Assembly: GCF_947499265.1 (NCBI RefSeq)
Contig: NZ_CANMNK010000005.1
Coordinates: forward strand, 62,001 to 126,000
Length of the DNA: 64,000 nt
Direction: 5' to 3'
Origin: an uncultured Roseobacter sp.
GTDB lineage: Bacteria > Pseudomonadota > Alphaproteobacteria > Rhodobacterales > Rhodobacteraceae
How positions within the stretch are numbered: the stretch's first letter is position 1; each line of letters starts with the position of its first letter. The notes beneath the pieces were generated by a model. That model was not told the DNA's origin and made no database searches. It was given only the letters and a program-made list of their open reading frames with translations. Below are positions 48,276 through 56,905 of the stretch, one piece after another. A program made the translations under genes and the position numbers.

Positions 48276-49402
48276 CACCGTCTCTCCGCCAGTGCCGCAC
48301 CATCGCGCAGTGCTTCGAGTTTGGCGAAAGCGATATCGGGATCGACCGCGCCGAAACCCGCGAATGTGCCGAAGCCGCAGTCTGACCCGGCCACAACCCG
48401 GTCCGCGCCCACAATGCCTGCAAACCGTTCAATCCGCTGGGCGACCAGTTCGGGGTGTTCCACGAAGTTGGTTGTTGTATCCACAACGCCCGGCACCAGC
48501 ACCTTGTTGTCCGGGATATCTGCCTTGCGGTCGCGAAAGACGGTCCATTCATGCGCATGGCGGGGGTTCGAGGTTTCAAAGAGCAGGTAGCTCGCCTGCG
48601 TCGACATCAGCGTGTCAAAGACCTTCTCCATCCCGATGTCGCAGACATGCGGCCCTTCGTAATTGCCCCAGCAGATGTGCACGCGCACCTTGTCCTGCGG
48701 GATGCCTTCAAGCGCATGGTTCAACGCCTCCACATGGGCGCCCGCGATCTTGAGGAACTCATCATCCGACAGATCGTTGAAAAGCATGTGCCGCGACAGC
48801 GCGAGATCCGGACAATCGAGCTGCAGATCGAGCCCGGCGGCGACAATCGTCTGATACTCCTCGCGCATCGCATCGGCCAGCGCCGCGAGATAGGCGTCGC
48901 GGGTCTTGTAGTGGTCGTTTTGCAGGAAGAGCGAGATGACCCCGGGAGAGGCCGCATTCATGAAACCCCGCGCCGCGCCATGTTGCGCCATCGCCGTCTT
49001 GAGGTTGGCAATGTCTTTCTGCAACTCGCCCTGACCCTTGGATTTAACCTCACCCGTGCACATCGGCCGCGCGTATTTCGGGGTGCCGCCATCCTCGGCC
49101 AGACGTTTGAGAAAGCTGGGGAATTTCTTCAGATCCGCAGGCGCGTTGCGCGGGCTGTCGCCTGAAAACCCGGTGTAGCGGTCCTTGACGTAGGTGGCGT
49201 AAGAGATCTTGGAGGTCTCTCCATCGCTGACAATGCCCACGCCCGCAGCCACCTGTTTGGCGACGGTATCGGAGACGGCCCGCGTCATCGCCGCGTCAAA
49301 TTCTGCCGAGTCATAGGGCGTGCCGTGCTCGCGCGCGAAAATGAAATCGACGACCTCTTGGGTGCGGGGCAGCGAGCCTGCGTGCGTGGTCAGGATGGAC
49401 AT
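48275..49402 (-). CDS. Core MetE-like cobalamin-independent methionine synthase II family protein
   Basis: A 375-residue protein corresponding to only the C-terminal catalytic domain of MetE. Start LTTHAGSLPRTQEVVDFI is typical; zinc ligands appear as His-x-Cys in VRVHICWGNYEGPH, Glu in LLFETSNPRHAHE and Cys in VVAGSDCGFGTFAG. The folate-binding N-terminal half of MetE is absent, so another methyl donor is likely. ATG 49402 with GAGGAG upstream; the frame opens at 49468. It could take a methyl group from the operon substrate. Confidence 0.85.
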   Translation of the reverse strand: MSILTTHAGSLPRTQEVVDFIFAREHGTPYDSAEFDAAMTRAVSDTVAKQVAAGVGIVSDGETSKISYATYVKDRYTGFSGDSPRNAPADLKKFPSFLKRLAEDGGTPKYARPMCTGEVKSKGQGELQKDIANLKTAMAQHGAARGFMNAASPGVISLFLQNDHYKTRDAYLAALADAMREEYQTIVAAGLDLQLDCPDLALSRHMLFNDLSDDEFLKIAGAHVEALNHALEGIPQDKVRVHICWGNYEGPHVCDIGMEKVFDTLMSTQASYLLFETSNPRHAHEWTVFRDRKADIPDNKVLVPGVVDTTTNFVEHPELVAQRIERFAGIVGADRVVAGSDCGFGTFAGFGAVDPDIAFAKLEALRDGAALAERR

Positions 49403-49412
49403 GGCAATCTCC

Positions 49413-50015
49413 TCAGATCTTGCGCGCCATGAGCACGCTGTGTTTGTTGGTCTCCGGGTCCTCGGCAAGATACCCGGTCAGGCGAAGGCCGTTTTGCTCA
49501 AGACAGGTGGCGTATTGCGCCGGAGAGAGCGAGGCGTGATAGACGGGCTGGTCACCGACGGTGCCGGTCGCCTCACCGGCATCAGGTCCCACCGTCATCA
49601 AAAGCGACGCGCCGGAGGTCAGATGCGCAGCCATACGGGCGATACAGCCGCGCTGTTCGTCGGGCGTGAGGTGGAAGAAGCTGTCCCAGGCGATGATCCC
49701 ATCGAAGGTCTCGCCCAGATCGAAGCGGCGCATGTCACCCTGCCGCCAGTCACCCTGGGGCCAGCGACTGCGTGCGATCTCCAGCATGGCATCGGCGAAA
49801 TCGACACCCGTCACCTCGAAGCCTTCAGCAAGGAACCAACGCGCGATGGGCTCTCCCGTCCCGCACCCCAGGTCAAGAACGCGACCTCCCGTCGGCAGAC
49901 AAGCGGCAAACCGCGCGAGCCACCGCGCCTCGAAGAGCGCGCGGGAGCGTTGCGCATCGTAAAGCGCGGCCTGGGTTTCATAGACATCGCGGGTGTCGCC
50001 CGGATCTGCAGTCAT
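49413..50015 (-). CDS. SAM-dependent methyltransferase
   Basis: A 200-residue class I methyltransferase. Motif I is RVLDLGCGTGEPIARW, motif II-like GVDFADAMLEIARSR and D in RRFDLGETFDGIIAWDSFFH. Start overlaps the cupin stop as ATGA. The acceptor is unknown. It is adjacent to the core-MetE gene; the two could act in opposite directions on a methyl group. Confidence 0.87.
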   Translation of the reverse strand: MTADPGDTRDVYETQAALYDAQRSRALFEARWLARFAACLPTGGRVLDLGCGTGEPIARWFLAEGFEVTGVDFADAMLEIARSRWPQGDWRQGDMRRFDLGETFDGIIAWDSFFHLTPDEQRGCIARMAAHLTSGASLLMTVGPDAGEATGTVGDQPVYHASLSPAQYATCLEQNGLRLTGYLAEDPETNKHSVLMARKI

Positions 50016-50977
50016 CCCTGCCATGTGGCACCAGCCGGGTCATCCGTGCCCACGATGTGATAGAGGGCGGCATCGCCGGTCATCGATGGCACGGCGTTGT
50101 GCATCAGGTTTTCCGGCACCGACATCGTATCGCCAGGGGCCAGCGTCGCGGTGCCGCCTTCCCATGTGACTTTCCAGTGCCCGGTGACCGGCATGAGTAC
50201 CGAAGGCCGGTCATGCTGATGCATGTCTGTGCTGGCGGAGCCACGGGTCACCAGCGCCACCTCGAACCCCGGCTTGTCGCGCAGCATTGCCTCTGCGCCA
50301 ATGACACTTGCAGGTGTCTTGTCGGCCAGCGACACCATATCCCAATAGCGCGCGACGTAGCCCGGGATCACATCGGCTGTGGTCGGTTCGGGAAAGCTTT
50401 TGAGCGCGTCTTCGGTCAGGAGCGGCATCGGCTTCACACCCTCCGGCAGCGTATGGCCCTGTTTGCTGTCATAGAGCTTGCCCTCTTCCGACAGCACCAG
50501 CCCGTGATCTGCGGCGTCCTCGATCACCTGCGGCGCCCAGATCACGCCGCCGCCCGCGTCGTCGCCGCCAAGGATCGCCATGATCATACCGTAGTCATTG
50601 CCGATGTTCTCGAATCCACGGAAGATACCGGTGGGGATGTTGAAGATATCGCCCTCTTCCAGCACCACCTCGCCCGCATCACCCCAGCGGCCCCAGAAAA
50701 ACCGCCAGCGGCCTTTCAGCACAAAGAACACCTCTGCCGTGCGGTGGCTGTGCAGCGAATTGCGGCACTTGGGCGGCTGGCCCGCCGCGCCGATGTTGAA
50801 CCCATGCGGGATCGCGATATGCACATGCTGATCGGGGCTTTCCGACACACCGCCGCCGATGATCGTGAAGTTTTCCTTCTGATCGGAGCCGGGTGTGTGG
50901 GCGTCGATGAAGGCGGTCTTGCAAGGCATCAAATCGCCGTAGCGGACGATGCGGGTTTCCATCTCTTGTGGTGTCAT
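50012..50977 (-). CDS. Double cupin-domain protein
   Basis: A 321-residue bicupin. N-terminal cupin: LHSHRTAEVFFVLKGRWRFF with metal-binding His, Glu and later His region DIFNIPTGIFRGFENIG; C-terminal cupin: DMHQHDRPSVLMPVTGHWKV and LAPGDTMSVPENLMHN. Bicupins include ring-cleaving dioxygenases and isomerases; here the reaction is not known. It lies 40 bases after the small gene. Confidence 0.82.
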   Translation of the reverse strand: MTPQEMETRIVRYGDLMPCKTAFIDAHTPGSDQKENFTIIGGGVSESPDQHVHIAIPHGFNIGAAGQPPKCRNSLHSHRTAEVFFVLKGRWRFFWGRWGDAGEVVLEEGDIFNIPTGIFRGFENIGNDYGMIMAILGGDDAGGGVIWAPQVIEDAADHGLVLSEEGKLYDSKQGHTLPEGVKPMPLLTEDALKSFPEPTTADVIPGYVARYWDMVSLADKTPASVIGAEAMLRDKPGFEVALVTRGSASTDMHQHDRPSVLMPVTGHWKVTWEGGTATLAPGDTMSVPENLMHNAVPSMTGDAALYHIVGTDDPAGATWQG

Positions 50978-51017
50978 GTCTTTGGTCCTTGTCTGAATGG
51001 GAAGTAAGTGGGTGAGG

Positions 51018-51116
51018 TCACCCGTTCCCCGGTGGACGCAGGTTCAGACGGCGCGCGCGCAGCGACGCCCGCCAGAGGTGGTATCGGCGCAGATCTTCAT
51101 GGATCGCGCGGGGCAT
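51018..51116 (-). CDS. Putative 32-residue Arg-rich small protein
   Basis: A short open frame of 32 codons from ATG 51116 to TGA at 51018. ATG overlaps the upstream stop as TGATG, and an AGGAG site (51128-51124) sits seven bases before it. The product begins MPRAIHEDLRRYHLWRASLR and has 8 Arg among 32 residues; no family recognised. Conserved coupling supports it; length alone cannot. Without conservation data it may be a leader or artefact. Confidence 0.5.
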   Translation of the reverse strand: MPRAIHEDLRRYHLWRASLRARRLNLRPPGNG

Positions 51117-52090
51117 CAGAGCTCTCCTGTGTGCAGCAGGATCTGTTTCCAGATCGTGGTCTCATCAAAGATGACATATTCACGGCGCAGCCCCCAGGGG
51201 CCGAATTCTGCGTGGCTGATCCCCAAAAGGTAAACCTCCGCACCCGTCGGCGCCCCGAACCGCCCCCAGCCGGAGTGTTTGCCCTGCAATGACCAGCGCA
51301 GCGCTGCGCGGGGTGGCATCATCGGGTCGTCGCGTCCGATCTGGTGATCGATCTGGAAGGTGGCATCCGGGAAAGACGCCCGCAGCCCCATCCAGAATTG
51401 ATCAACGTCGCCGTGGCTATGTCCGGTCTGTCCGCCCGGGTATTCCACGTGGCAAGCACGGTCATATTCCACAGGGATTGCCGCCATATCCGCACCCATG
51501 ATCCGGGTGAGGATATCGGCGTATTTGGCCCCCCATGCGTTGTCATTCCCCCGACCTTTGTAGGGACCGGGCTGATCTGTCGCCGGGCTGAGCGGTTGGG
51601 TGCAGGCCTCTGGCCCGCCTTCGCGCGCGATCAGATCGGCGGCGTAGTCTTTCGGATCCATGCCCAGTTGGCGCACGATGGCGCCCTGATCCCGGATCAG
51701 CCATTCATCATTGATCTGATTGTTGATGGCGTGGCAGTCAGCCATGATCCGGTAGGTCAGTTTCTTGCCCGTCGCCTTGCCGTAAACCCCGTCATGCGCA
51801 TGGGTCGCCGTGCTGAGCAAACGGTGCGAGGACAGCATGCCCTCCTCCGGTGTGCCCGACCAGATCACATCCTCCCCCAACAGTGTCCGATCCGGGAATT
51901 CGGCCAGCGTGGCCATGGTCGCACCAATCACATTCTGGTTGCCAATGACCACCGAGGCCGGGGAGCGGACAACGATGTCGTCGGAATAATACTGATGCAG
52001 GGTCGCAATGCCGCGATCCTCCCAGATCTCCCTGGTGATCCCGATGATGTAATCGGGGAAATCCTTGAATTTGGGATCGAAGCCTTTCAT
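51116..52090 (-). CDS. Two-domain SnoaL/NTF2-like (ester cyclase) protein, copy A
   Basis: A 324-residue protein with two NTF2/SnoaL-like halves, the first with QYYSDDIVVRSPASVVIGNQ and the second with FWMGLRASFPDATFQIDHQI. SnoaL folds act as cyclases, isomerases or hydrolases on small polar compounds. It is a more distant relative of the other three SnoaL proteins in the cluster. ATG 52090 overlaps the lacI stop (ATGA). Confidence 0.8.
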   Translation of the reverse strand: MKGFDPKFKDFPDYIIGITREIWEDRGIATLHQYYSDDIVVRSPASVVIGNQNVIGATMATLAEFPDRTLLGEDVIWSGTPEEGMLSSHRLLSTATHAHDGVYGKATGKKLTYRIMADCHAINNQINDEWLIRDQGAIVRQLGMDPKDYAADLIAREGGPEACTQPLSPATDQPGPYKGRGNDNAWGAKYADILTRIMGADMAAIPVEYDRACHVEYPGGQTGHSHGDVDQFWMGLRASFPDATFQIDHQIGRDDPMMPPRAALRWSLQGKHSGWGRFGAPTGAEVYLLGISHAEFGPWGLRREYVIFDETTIWKQILLHTGEL

Positions 52091-53103
52091 AGCGTGCAAC
52101 TTTCAGGTTTGCGGGCAGAGCCGCGGATGATCAATGGGCCGTCGAGGGTGATGCGGCGGGGTGCTTCGTCTTCTTCGGAAAGGCGTGCCAACAGGGCCTC
52201 GACCGTGGCAGCCACCATGCGGTTGGCGGGCTGGCGCACGGTTGTGAGGTCGTAGCTGGGCCAATGTGAGAGCGTCACGTCATCATAGCCCACCACCGAA
52301 ACATCCTCCGGCACGCGCAGACCAAGTTCAAACCGCAGCACATCCATCACCGCAAAGGCCATGTGATCATTGGCGACAAACACCGCGTCGGGCCGTTCTT
52401 GCGCGCCAAACATCCGCCGCGCGGCGTTTTGGGCGGTCTCGAAGTTGAAATTCCCGATGCCACGGGCAACGAGCGAGACCCCTGCCTCTTTCAAGCCCGC
52501 CATGAACCCCGCCTCGCGGTCGATCTGGGTCGAGGCATCTTCCCAGCCTGCGATATGGGCAATCCGCTTATGACCGCCCGCAATCAGGAACTCCGCCAGC
52601 TTGCGCCCGCCTGCCACATTGTCCGACGTCACGCTGGTGAGCCGCTCGTCATACTGGTGCCGGTTGAATAGCACGATGGGGATACCGAGGCCTTCGCACC
52701 GTTTCGTCAGGTCGCTCGACAGGCCCACGGAGGCCGCGATGATCGCATCCACCTGGTAGTCAAGCAGCTCATCAATCACCGTCTGCGTGGCCGCGTGATC
52801 GTTCGACGCCATGAAGACCAGAACATGATAGCCTTCCGCCTGCAGCGCCTTTGACAGGCGTTCGATGGCTTCCGGGTAGAACTGGTTTTCAAGGTAGGCG
52901 ACGACCAGACCAATGATCCGGCTGCGCCCGGTGATCAGCGAACGCGCCAACACATTGGGCCGGTAGCCCAGCTGTGCTGCCGCCTTGCGCACTTTTTCGG
53001 CCGTGCTTTTGCTGACGGAGGCCCCGGGCGTAAACACGCGGCTGACCGCGGATCGGCTGACCCCGGCCCGCTCCGCCACTTCCACTGAAGTCACCTTACC
53101 CAT
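52087..53103 (-). CDS. LacI-family transcriptional regulator
   Basis: A 338-residue LacI/GalR regulator. Helix-turn-helix: TSVEVAERAGVSRSAVSRVF with hinge LGYRPNVLARSL; the periplasmic-binding-type sensor domain follows, RIIGLVVAYLENQFYPEAIE and on to VVGYDDVTLSHWPSYDLTTV. It lies in the middle of the catabolic operon and overlaps the next gene, so it is likely autoregulated. The perfect palindrome at 61688-61707 is its best candidate operator. The effector should be the operon substrate or a derivative. Confidence 0.93.
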   Translation of the reverse strand: MGKVTSVEVAERAGVSRSAVSRVFTPGASVSKSTAEKVRKAAAQLGYRPNVLARSLITGRSRIIGLVVAYLENQFYPEAIERLSKALQAEGYHVLVFMASNDHAATQTVIDELLDYQVDAIIAASVGLSSDLTKRCEGLGIPIVLFNRHQYDERLTSVTSDNVAGGRKLAEFLIAGGHKRIAHIAGWEDASTQIDREAGFMAGLKEAGVSLVARGIGNFNFETAQNAARRMFGAQERPDAVFVANDHMAFAVMDVLRFELGLRVPEDVSVVGYDDVTLSHWPSYDLTTVRQPANRMVAATVEALLARLSEEDEAPRRITLDGPLIIRGSARKPESCTL

Positions 53104-53121
53104 GTTGCCTGATCCCGATCC

Positions 53122-53880
53122 TCAACCTGCCGTCCAGCCGCCGTCGATCATCATCGAGGTGCCGGTGATCATGGCCGAGGCATCCGACGCCAGAAAAAGC
53201 GCGGCCCCCATGATGTCTTCCACTTCACCCACGCGGGGCAGTTTGATCTTGTCCATGATCCAGGCCAACCGTTCAGGATTGTCAAACGTCACCGCAGAAA
53301 GGGGCGTGCGAATGAACGTGGGGCAGATCGTATTGATGCGGATCCCCGACTTGCCCCATTCGATGGCCATGGCTTTCACCATCCCTTCGAGCCCGTGTTT
53401 TGACGCGCAATAGACGGCGCGGTCCACCCCGCCCACATGGCCCATCTGGCTTGAGATATGGATGATCGACCCCGGCAGCCCTGCGCCCATCAGCGCCTTG
53501 GCCGCCTGTGCAGACAAAAAATAAGCGCTGCGCAGGTTCACATGCATCACCGCATCATAGTCTTCGGGCGTGGTCTGGGTGGCGGGCCCATGACGCGCCA
53601 GCCCTGCTGAGTTGATCACGATGTCAAAGGGCTCTTCAAAAGCAGCCCGTAGCGCACCTAGATCACCTTGATCCAGCGGCATGGCTTCAGCGGACCAGCC
53701 CTGCCCCGCCATCGCATTCACCGATGCCTGCAAGACATCCGCGCGCCGGGCTGCACACACCACATGGGCGCCAGCCTCGGCAAGCGCCACGGCACACCCC
53801 AACCCGATGCCCGACGACGCACCGGTGACCAGTGCCCGCTTTCCCGACAGATCAAATGACGGCGTTTCTGGCAGTTCCAT
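53122..53880 (-). CDS. Short-chain dehydrogenase/reductase
   Basis: A 252-residue SDR. Cofactor motif ALVTGASSGIGLGCAVAL, NSAGLARHG, catalytic Ser-Tyr-Lys in HISSQMGHVGGVDRAVYCAS with K following (ASKHG), and C-terminal MIDGGWTAG. Likely oxidises or reduces a hydroxyl of the substrate. ATG 53880 overlaps the upstream stop (TGATG). Confidence 0.92.
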   Translation of the reverse strand: MELPETPSFDLSGKRALVTGASSGIGLGCAVALAEAGAHVVCAARRADVLQASVNAMAGQGWSAEAMPLDQGDLGALRAAFEEPFDIVINSAGLARHGPATQTTPEDYDAVMHVNLRSAYFLSAQAAKALMGAGLPGSIIHISSQMGHVGGVDRAVYCASKHGLEGMVKAMAIEWGKSGIRINTICPTFIRTPLSAVTFDNPERLAWIMDKIKLPRVGEVEDIMGAALFLASDASAMITGTSMMIDGGWTAG

Positions 53881-54926
53881 CAAAGTGCAGCCCCTGTTGC
53901 AGAATCAAACCCAACGCGAGCCTTGTTGAATTCCCGCATGCGCGCGAAAACATCGACCCCGATCTGATCATACATATGCAGCAGGTCCACCAATACCCAA
54001 TTTTCTCGAATCAAACCGTTTTCCACCCGCCAGAAATCCAGACTGCGCATTTCGATCTTCTTGCCCGTGGGCGCAATGCCTAGCCAACCGCCCTGCGAAA
54101 TCGACTGGTACATGTCGGGCCAGCCGGTCACCGCCGCGTAATTGCGGTCGCCAAAGAAATGATACTCGATCTCATCCACATATTGGCCGCGGTCCGGCAT
54201 GCCGTTGAGGAACGGGATCTGGTGCCACTTGCGGAACCCTTCGATCCCGCGCCCGGTGCCAATGCCGGAGGGACCATACCAGCTCATGCGCGGATGCCAG
54301 AAGCGCTCCATCTCCATAACCTCCGGCCCGCCCTGCGAGGGGTGGCGCTTGAGATATTCCAACATCTCCACGATGTGCCGACAGGTGGCGGCCCCCTGCG
54401 CCGCATCATACGGCCCCGGCACCAGCCCGTCACAGGTGGCAGGCCCGGGAATATGCCACTCGCGCCCCAGGCTCGGGCTCATCGGCCAGGCATCCGCCTG
54501 CATCATGACCTCTGGCAGATCCCAAAGCGCCTGCATCTCGGTAATCTTGCCGTCCTCGAACCGGTAGAATTCATGAAACCGCAGGTGCATCAGATGCCCG
54601 GTCGATGGAATATCCAGCCACGGCATGCAGAAGGTGCCGGTGTAAAACCCGCCGCAGCCAACCCAATCAGCCCCTTCAGCTGTGGGTCCCGCCATGACGA
54701 TGTGATCACGCCGTTCCAAATCCGGCACCGCCCGCACCAGCGGCGCATAGACCGCATCCACATAAGCGTCGACGCCGGTGATCGTCTCGAACGGATAGGC
54801 CAGGCGGAACAGCACATTGGGCGCACAGATCTCATGGAGCAAGCGCCGCAGAGCCGCCAGGTCAAAATCATACAGCGCCGCGCGCAGGGGCGCGAGTGTC
54901 TCTTTATTCCGTGAATGCGTATCCAT
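53880..54926 (-). CDS. Two-domain SnoaL/NTF2-like (ester cyclase) protein, copy B
   Basis: A 348-residue protein with two SnoaL-like halves. The first has LHEICAPNVLFRLAYPFETI, the second ends in GKKIEMRSLDFWRVENGLIR then ENWVLVDLLHMYDQIGVDVF, closely matching the divergent copy at 61737 and the one-domain copy at 56326. ATG 54926 is the chosen start; the frame is open to 55019 through a hairpin repeat. Activity unknown. Confidence 0.83.
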   Translation of the reverse strand: MDTHSRNKETLAPLRAALYDFDLAALRRLLHEICAPNVLFRLAYPFETITGVDAYVDAVYAPLVRAVPDLERRDHIVMAGPTAEGADWVGCGGFYTGTFCMPWLDIPSTGHLMHLRFHEFYRFEDGKITEMQALWDLPEVMMQADAWPMSPSLGREWHIPGPATCDGLVPGPYDAAQGAATCRHIVEMLEYLKRHPSQGGPEVMEMERFWHPRMSWYGPSGIGTGRGIEGFRKWHQIPFLNGMPDRGQYVDEIEYHFFGDRNYAAVTGWPDMYQSISQGGWLGIAPTGKKIEMRSLDFWRVENGLIRENWVLVDLLHMYDQIGVDVFARMREFNKARVGFDSATGAAL

Positions 54927-54943
54927 ATCTTCTTCTGGCTTGA

Positions 54944-54984
54944 AAATATCCCGGGGGTCCGGGGGCAGCGCCCCCGGCTGCTGC
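54944..54984 (-). repeat. G+C-rich hairpin element (Rhodobacterales intergenic repeat)
   Basis: Palindrome CCGGGGGC-AGC-GCCCCCGG (54959-54977) followed on the minus strand by GGACCCCCGGGATATTTT. From memory this looks like a common roseobacter intergenic repeat. It lies between the HpsN-like gene and the SnoaL copy B, so it could act as a partial terminator or stabilise upstream RNA. Confidence 0.65.
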
Positions 54985-56313
54985 TTATTCCGCCGCTTCG
55001 CGGGCCGGGGCACCCTCACCGTAGGGCACGTTCACCCCGCCATAGCGCCGGACCCGCAGATTGCATTGCTCTGCGTGCCCCACGAACCCCTCCAGCATGC
55101 ACAAACGCGAGCCATAGGCGCCAATTTCGGCGGCGGCCTCATCGGTGGTAACCTTCTGATAGCTATGAGTTTTCAGGAATTTTCCAACCCAGAGCCCACC
55201 GGTATAGCGCCCGGCCTTCTTGGTGGGCAACGTGTGGTTGGTGCCGATCACCTTGTCGCCATTGGCCACATTGGTGCGCGGTCCGAGAAAGAGCGCACCA
55301 TAGCAGGTCATGTGCTCCAGGAACCAATCGTCACGCTCCGTCATCACCTGCACATGTTCGCTGGCGACGTCATCCGCGACTTCCAGCATCTCTTCCCAGG
55401 TGTCACAAAGGATCACCTCGCCGTATTCCTCCCAACTGACCTTGGCAGTATCCGCTGTCGGCAGAATGGTCAGGATACGGTCGATTTCGGCCAGCGTCTC
55501 CTCGGCCAGTTTGCGTGAATTCGTGAGCAGGACTGCCGGGGAGTTGTACCCGTGTTCGGCCTGCCCCAACAGGTCGGTCGCGCACATTTCCGCGTCCACG
55601 GTCTCATCCGCGATCACCATGGTTTCGGTTGGCCCCGCAAAGAGATCGATGCCGACACGGCCGAAAAGCTGACGTTTGGCTTCGGCTACAAAAGCATTGC
55701 CCGGCCCCACGATCATATGCACGGGATCAATGGTGTCTGTACCAAGCGCCATGGCCCCCACCGCCTGAATGCCGCCCATGACGTAGATCTCATGCGCCCC
55801 ACCCAGATGCATTGCCGCGATCACACCTGGATTGGGCTTGCCCTTGAAAGGTGGTGTGCAGGCAATGATCCGCGGCACCTTCGCCACGCTCGCAGTGGCC
55901 ACCGACATATGCGCCGAAGCCACCATCGGGAACTTACCGCCCGGTACGTAACAGCCTACCGACTGCACAGGGATGTTCTTGTGCCCGAGGATCACGCCCG
56001 GCAGGGTTTCGACCTCGATGTCGAGCATGGAGTCCCGTTGGGCCTGCGCAAAGTTACGTACCTGTGCTTGCGCGAATTTAATATCTTCGAGCTCACGCGG
56101 GCTGAGTTGCGCGATCAGATCGTCGATCTCCTGCTGGCTCAAACGGAAGGAGGCCGGCGAATACCTATCGAACTTCTCGCTCAGTTCCCGCACGGCCACA
56201 TCTCCGCGCATCTCGATATCGGCCAGCGTGGTTTCGACGGCGACGCGGGTTTTTGCGTCATCATCTGCGCGTTCGGCCTCAGGCTTACCACGTTTCAAAT
56301 ACTCGATTGCCAT
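54985..56313 (-). CDS. HisD-family alcohol dehydrogenase, sulfopropanediol dehydrogenase (HpsN)-like
   Basis: A 442-residue protein of the histidinol dehydrogenase family. Zinc and catalytic residues are kept: [27 protein letters not shown] and [11 protein letters not shown]. Its insertion pattern and context (no his genes) fit the HpsN branch, which oxidises a primary alcohol twice to a carboxylate with NAD. Sulfopropanediol itself is only one possibility. Preceded by a SnoaL gene after 12 bases. Probably the main oxidation step of this pathway. Confidence 0.85.
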   Translation of the reverse strand: MAIEYLKRGKPEAERADDDAKTRVAVETTLADIEMRGDVAVRELSEKFDRYSPASFRLSQQEIDDLIAQLSPRELEDIKFAQAQVRNFAQAQRDSMLDIEVETLPGVILGHKNIPVQSVGCYVPGGKFPMVASAHMSVATASVAKVPRIIACTPPFKGKPNPGVIAAMHLGGAHEIYVMGGIQAVGAMALGTDTIDPVHMIVGPGNAFVAEAKRQLFGRVGIDLFAGPTETMVIADETVDAEMCATDLLGQAEHGYNSPAVLLTNSRKLAEETLAEIDRILTILPTADTAKVSWEEYGEVILCDTWEEMLEVADDVASEHVQVMTERDDWFLEHMTCYGALFLGPRTNVANGDKVIGTNHTLPTKKAGRYTGGLWVGKFLKTHSYQKVTTDEAAAEIGAYGSRLCMLEGFVGHAEQCNLRVRRYGGVNVPYGEGAPAREAAE

Positions 56314-56325
56314 CCGTTGTACTCC

Positions 56326-56856
56326 TTACTCGCCCGGGCGCGGCGGGGCTTTCTCGCCGCGGTCGAAAGCCTCCCAGCCTTCGCCCTTGAACACATCCAC
56401 GCCCAATTGGGCCAACACATGCGGGAAATCGACCATCACCCAGTTGTCGGTGATGCGCCCCTCTTCCACTTTCCAGAAATCCATGTAGCGGATCTCGACC
56501 CGTTTGCCGGTCCGCGCCACGCCCATGAAGGCGCCGGAATGCGTGGCCTCCTGTCGGCCAAAGGCGGCGGCCCATTCGCCCATGTAAAGGCGGGCTTCAT
56601 CGACGCAGACCTTGTCGGAAAAAGCCGCCTGAAACGGGCGCTGCCAATTGTCCTGAAATTCCTGCAACCCGTTTTTGGTGCCGCACCCCAGGTTGCCCAT
56701 CCAGCGGAAGTTTTGCGCAAAGAAGGCCCCGATATCGTCAATTCGGTGGTCGTTCAGGCCATCGACCATGCCTTCAATCACGGCGCGGGTGTCTTCTGTC
56801 TTGCTCATATCCGTGTCGCGGCTGAGCACCGCTTGTTCGGGACGTGATCCTTTCAT
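56326..56856 (-). CDS. Single-domain SnoaL/NTF2-like protein
   Basis: A 176-residue protein equal to the second half of the two-domain SnoaL proteins: GAFMGVARTGKRVEIRYMDF then WKVEEGRITDNWVMVDFPHV. ATG 56856 has GGAG about five bases upstream; ATG 56808 (MSKTEDTRAVIEG) is possible and the frame opens at 56880. It lies between the permease and the HpsN-like gene. Confidence 0.8.
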   Translation of the reverse strand: MKGSRPEQAVLSRDTDMSKTEDTRAVIEGMVDGLNDHRIDDIGAFFAQNFRWMGNLGCGTKNGLQEFQDNWQRPFQAAFSDKVCVDEARLYMGEWAAAFGRQEATHSGAFMGVARTGKRVEIRYMDFWKVEEGRITDNWVMVDFPHVLAQLGVDVFKGEGWEAFDRGEKAPPRPGE

Positions 56857-56905
56857 CGCGGCTCCACCTCCGGCGGGCATGTCCGAGGAATAATGGAAGT
56901 CAGGG

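Noticed and set aside
54985-56313. Histidinol dehydrogenase of histidine biosynthesis
   Set aside because: No other his genes nearby and the gene lies inside a sugar-type catabolic operon; the HpsN-like reading fits better.
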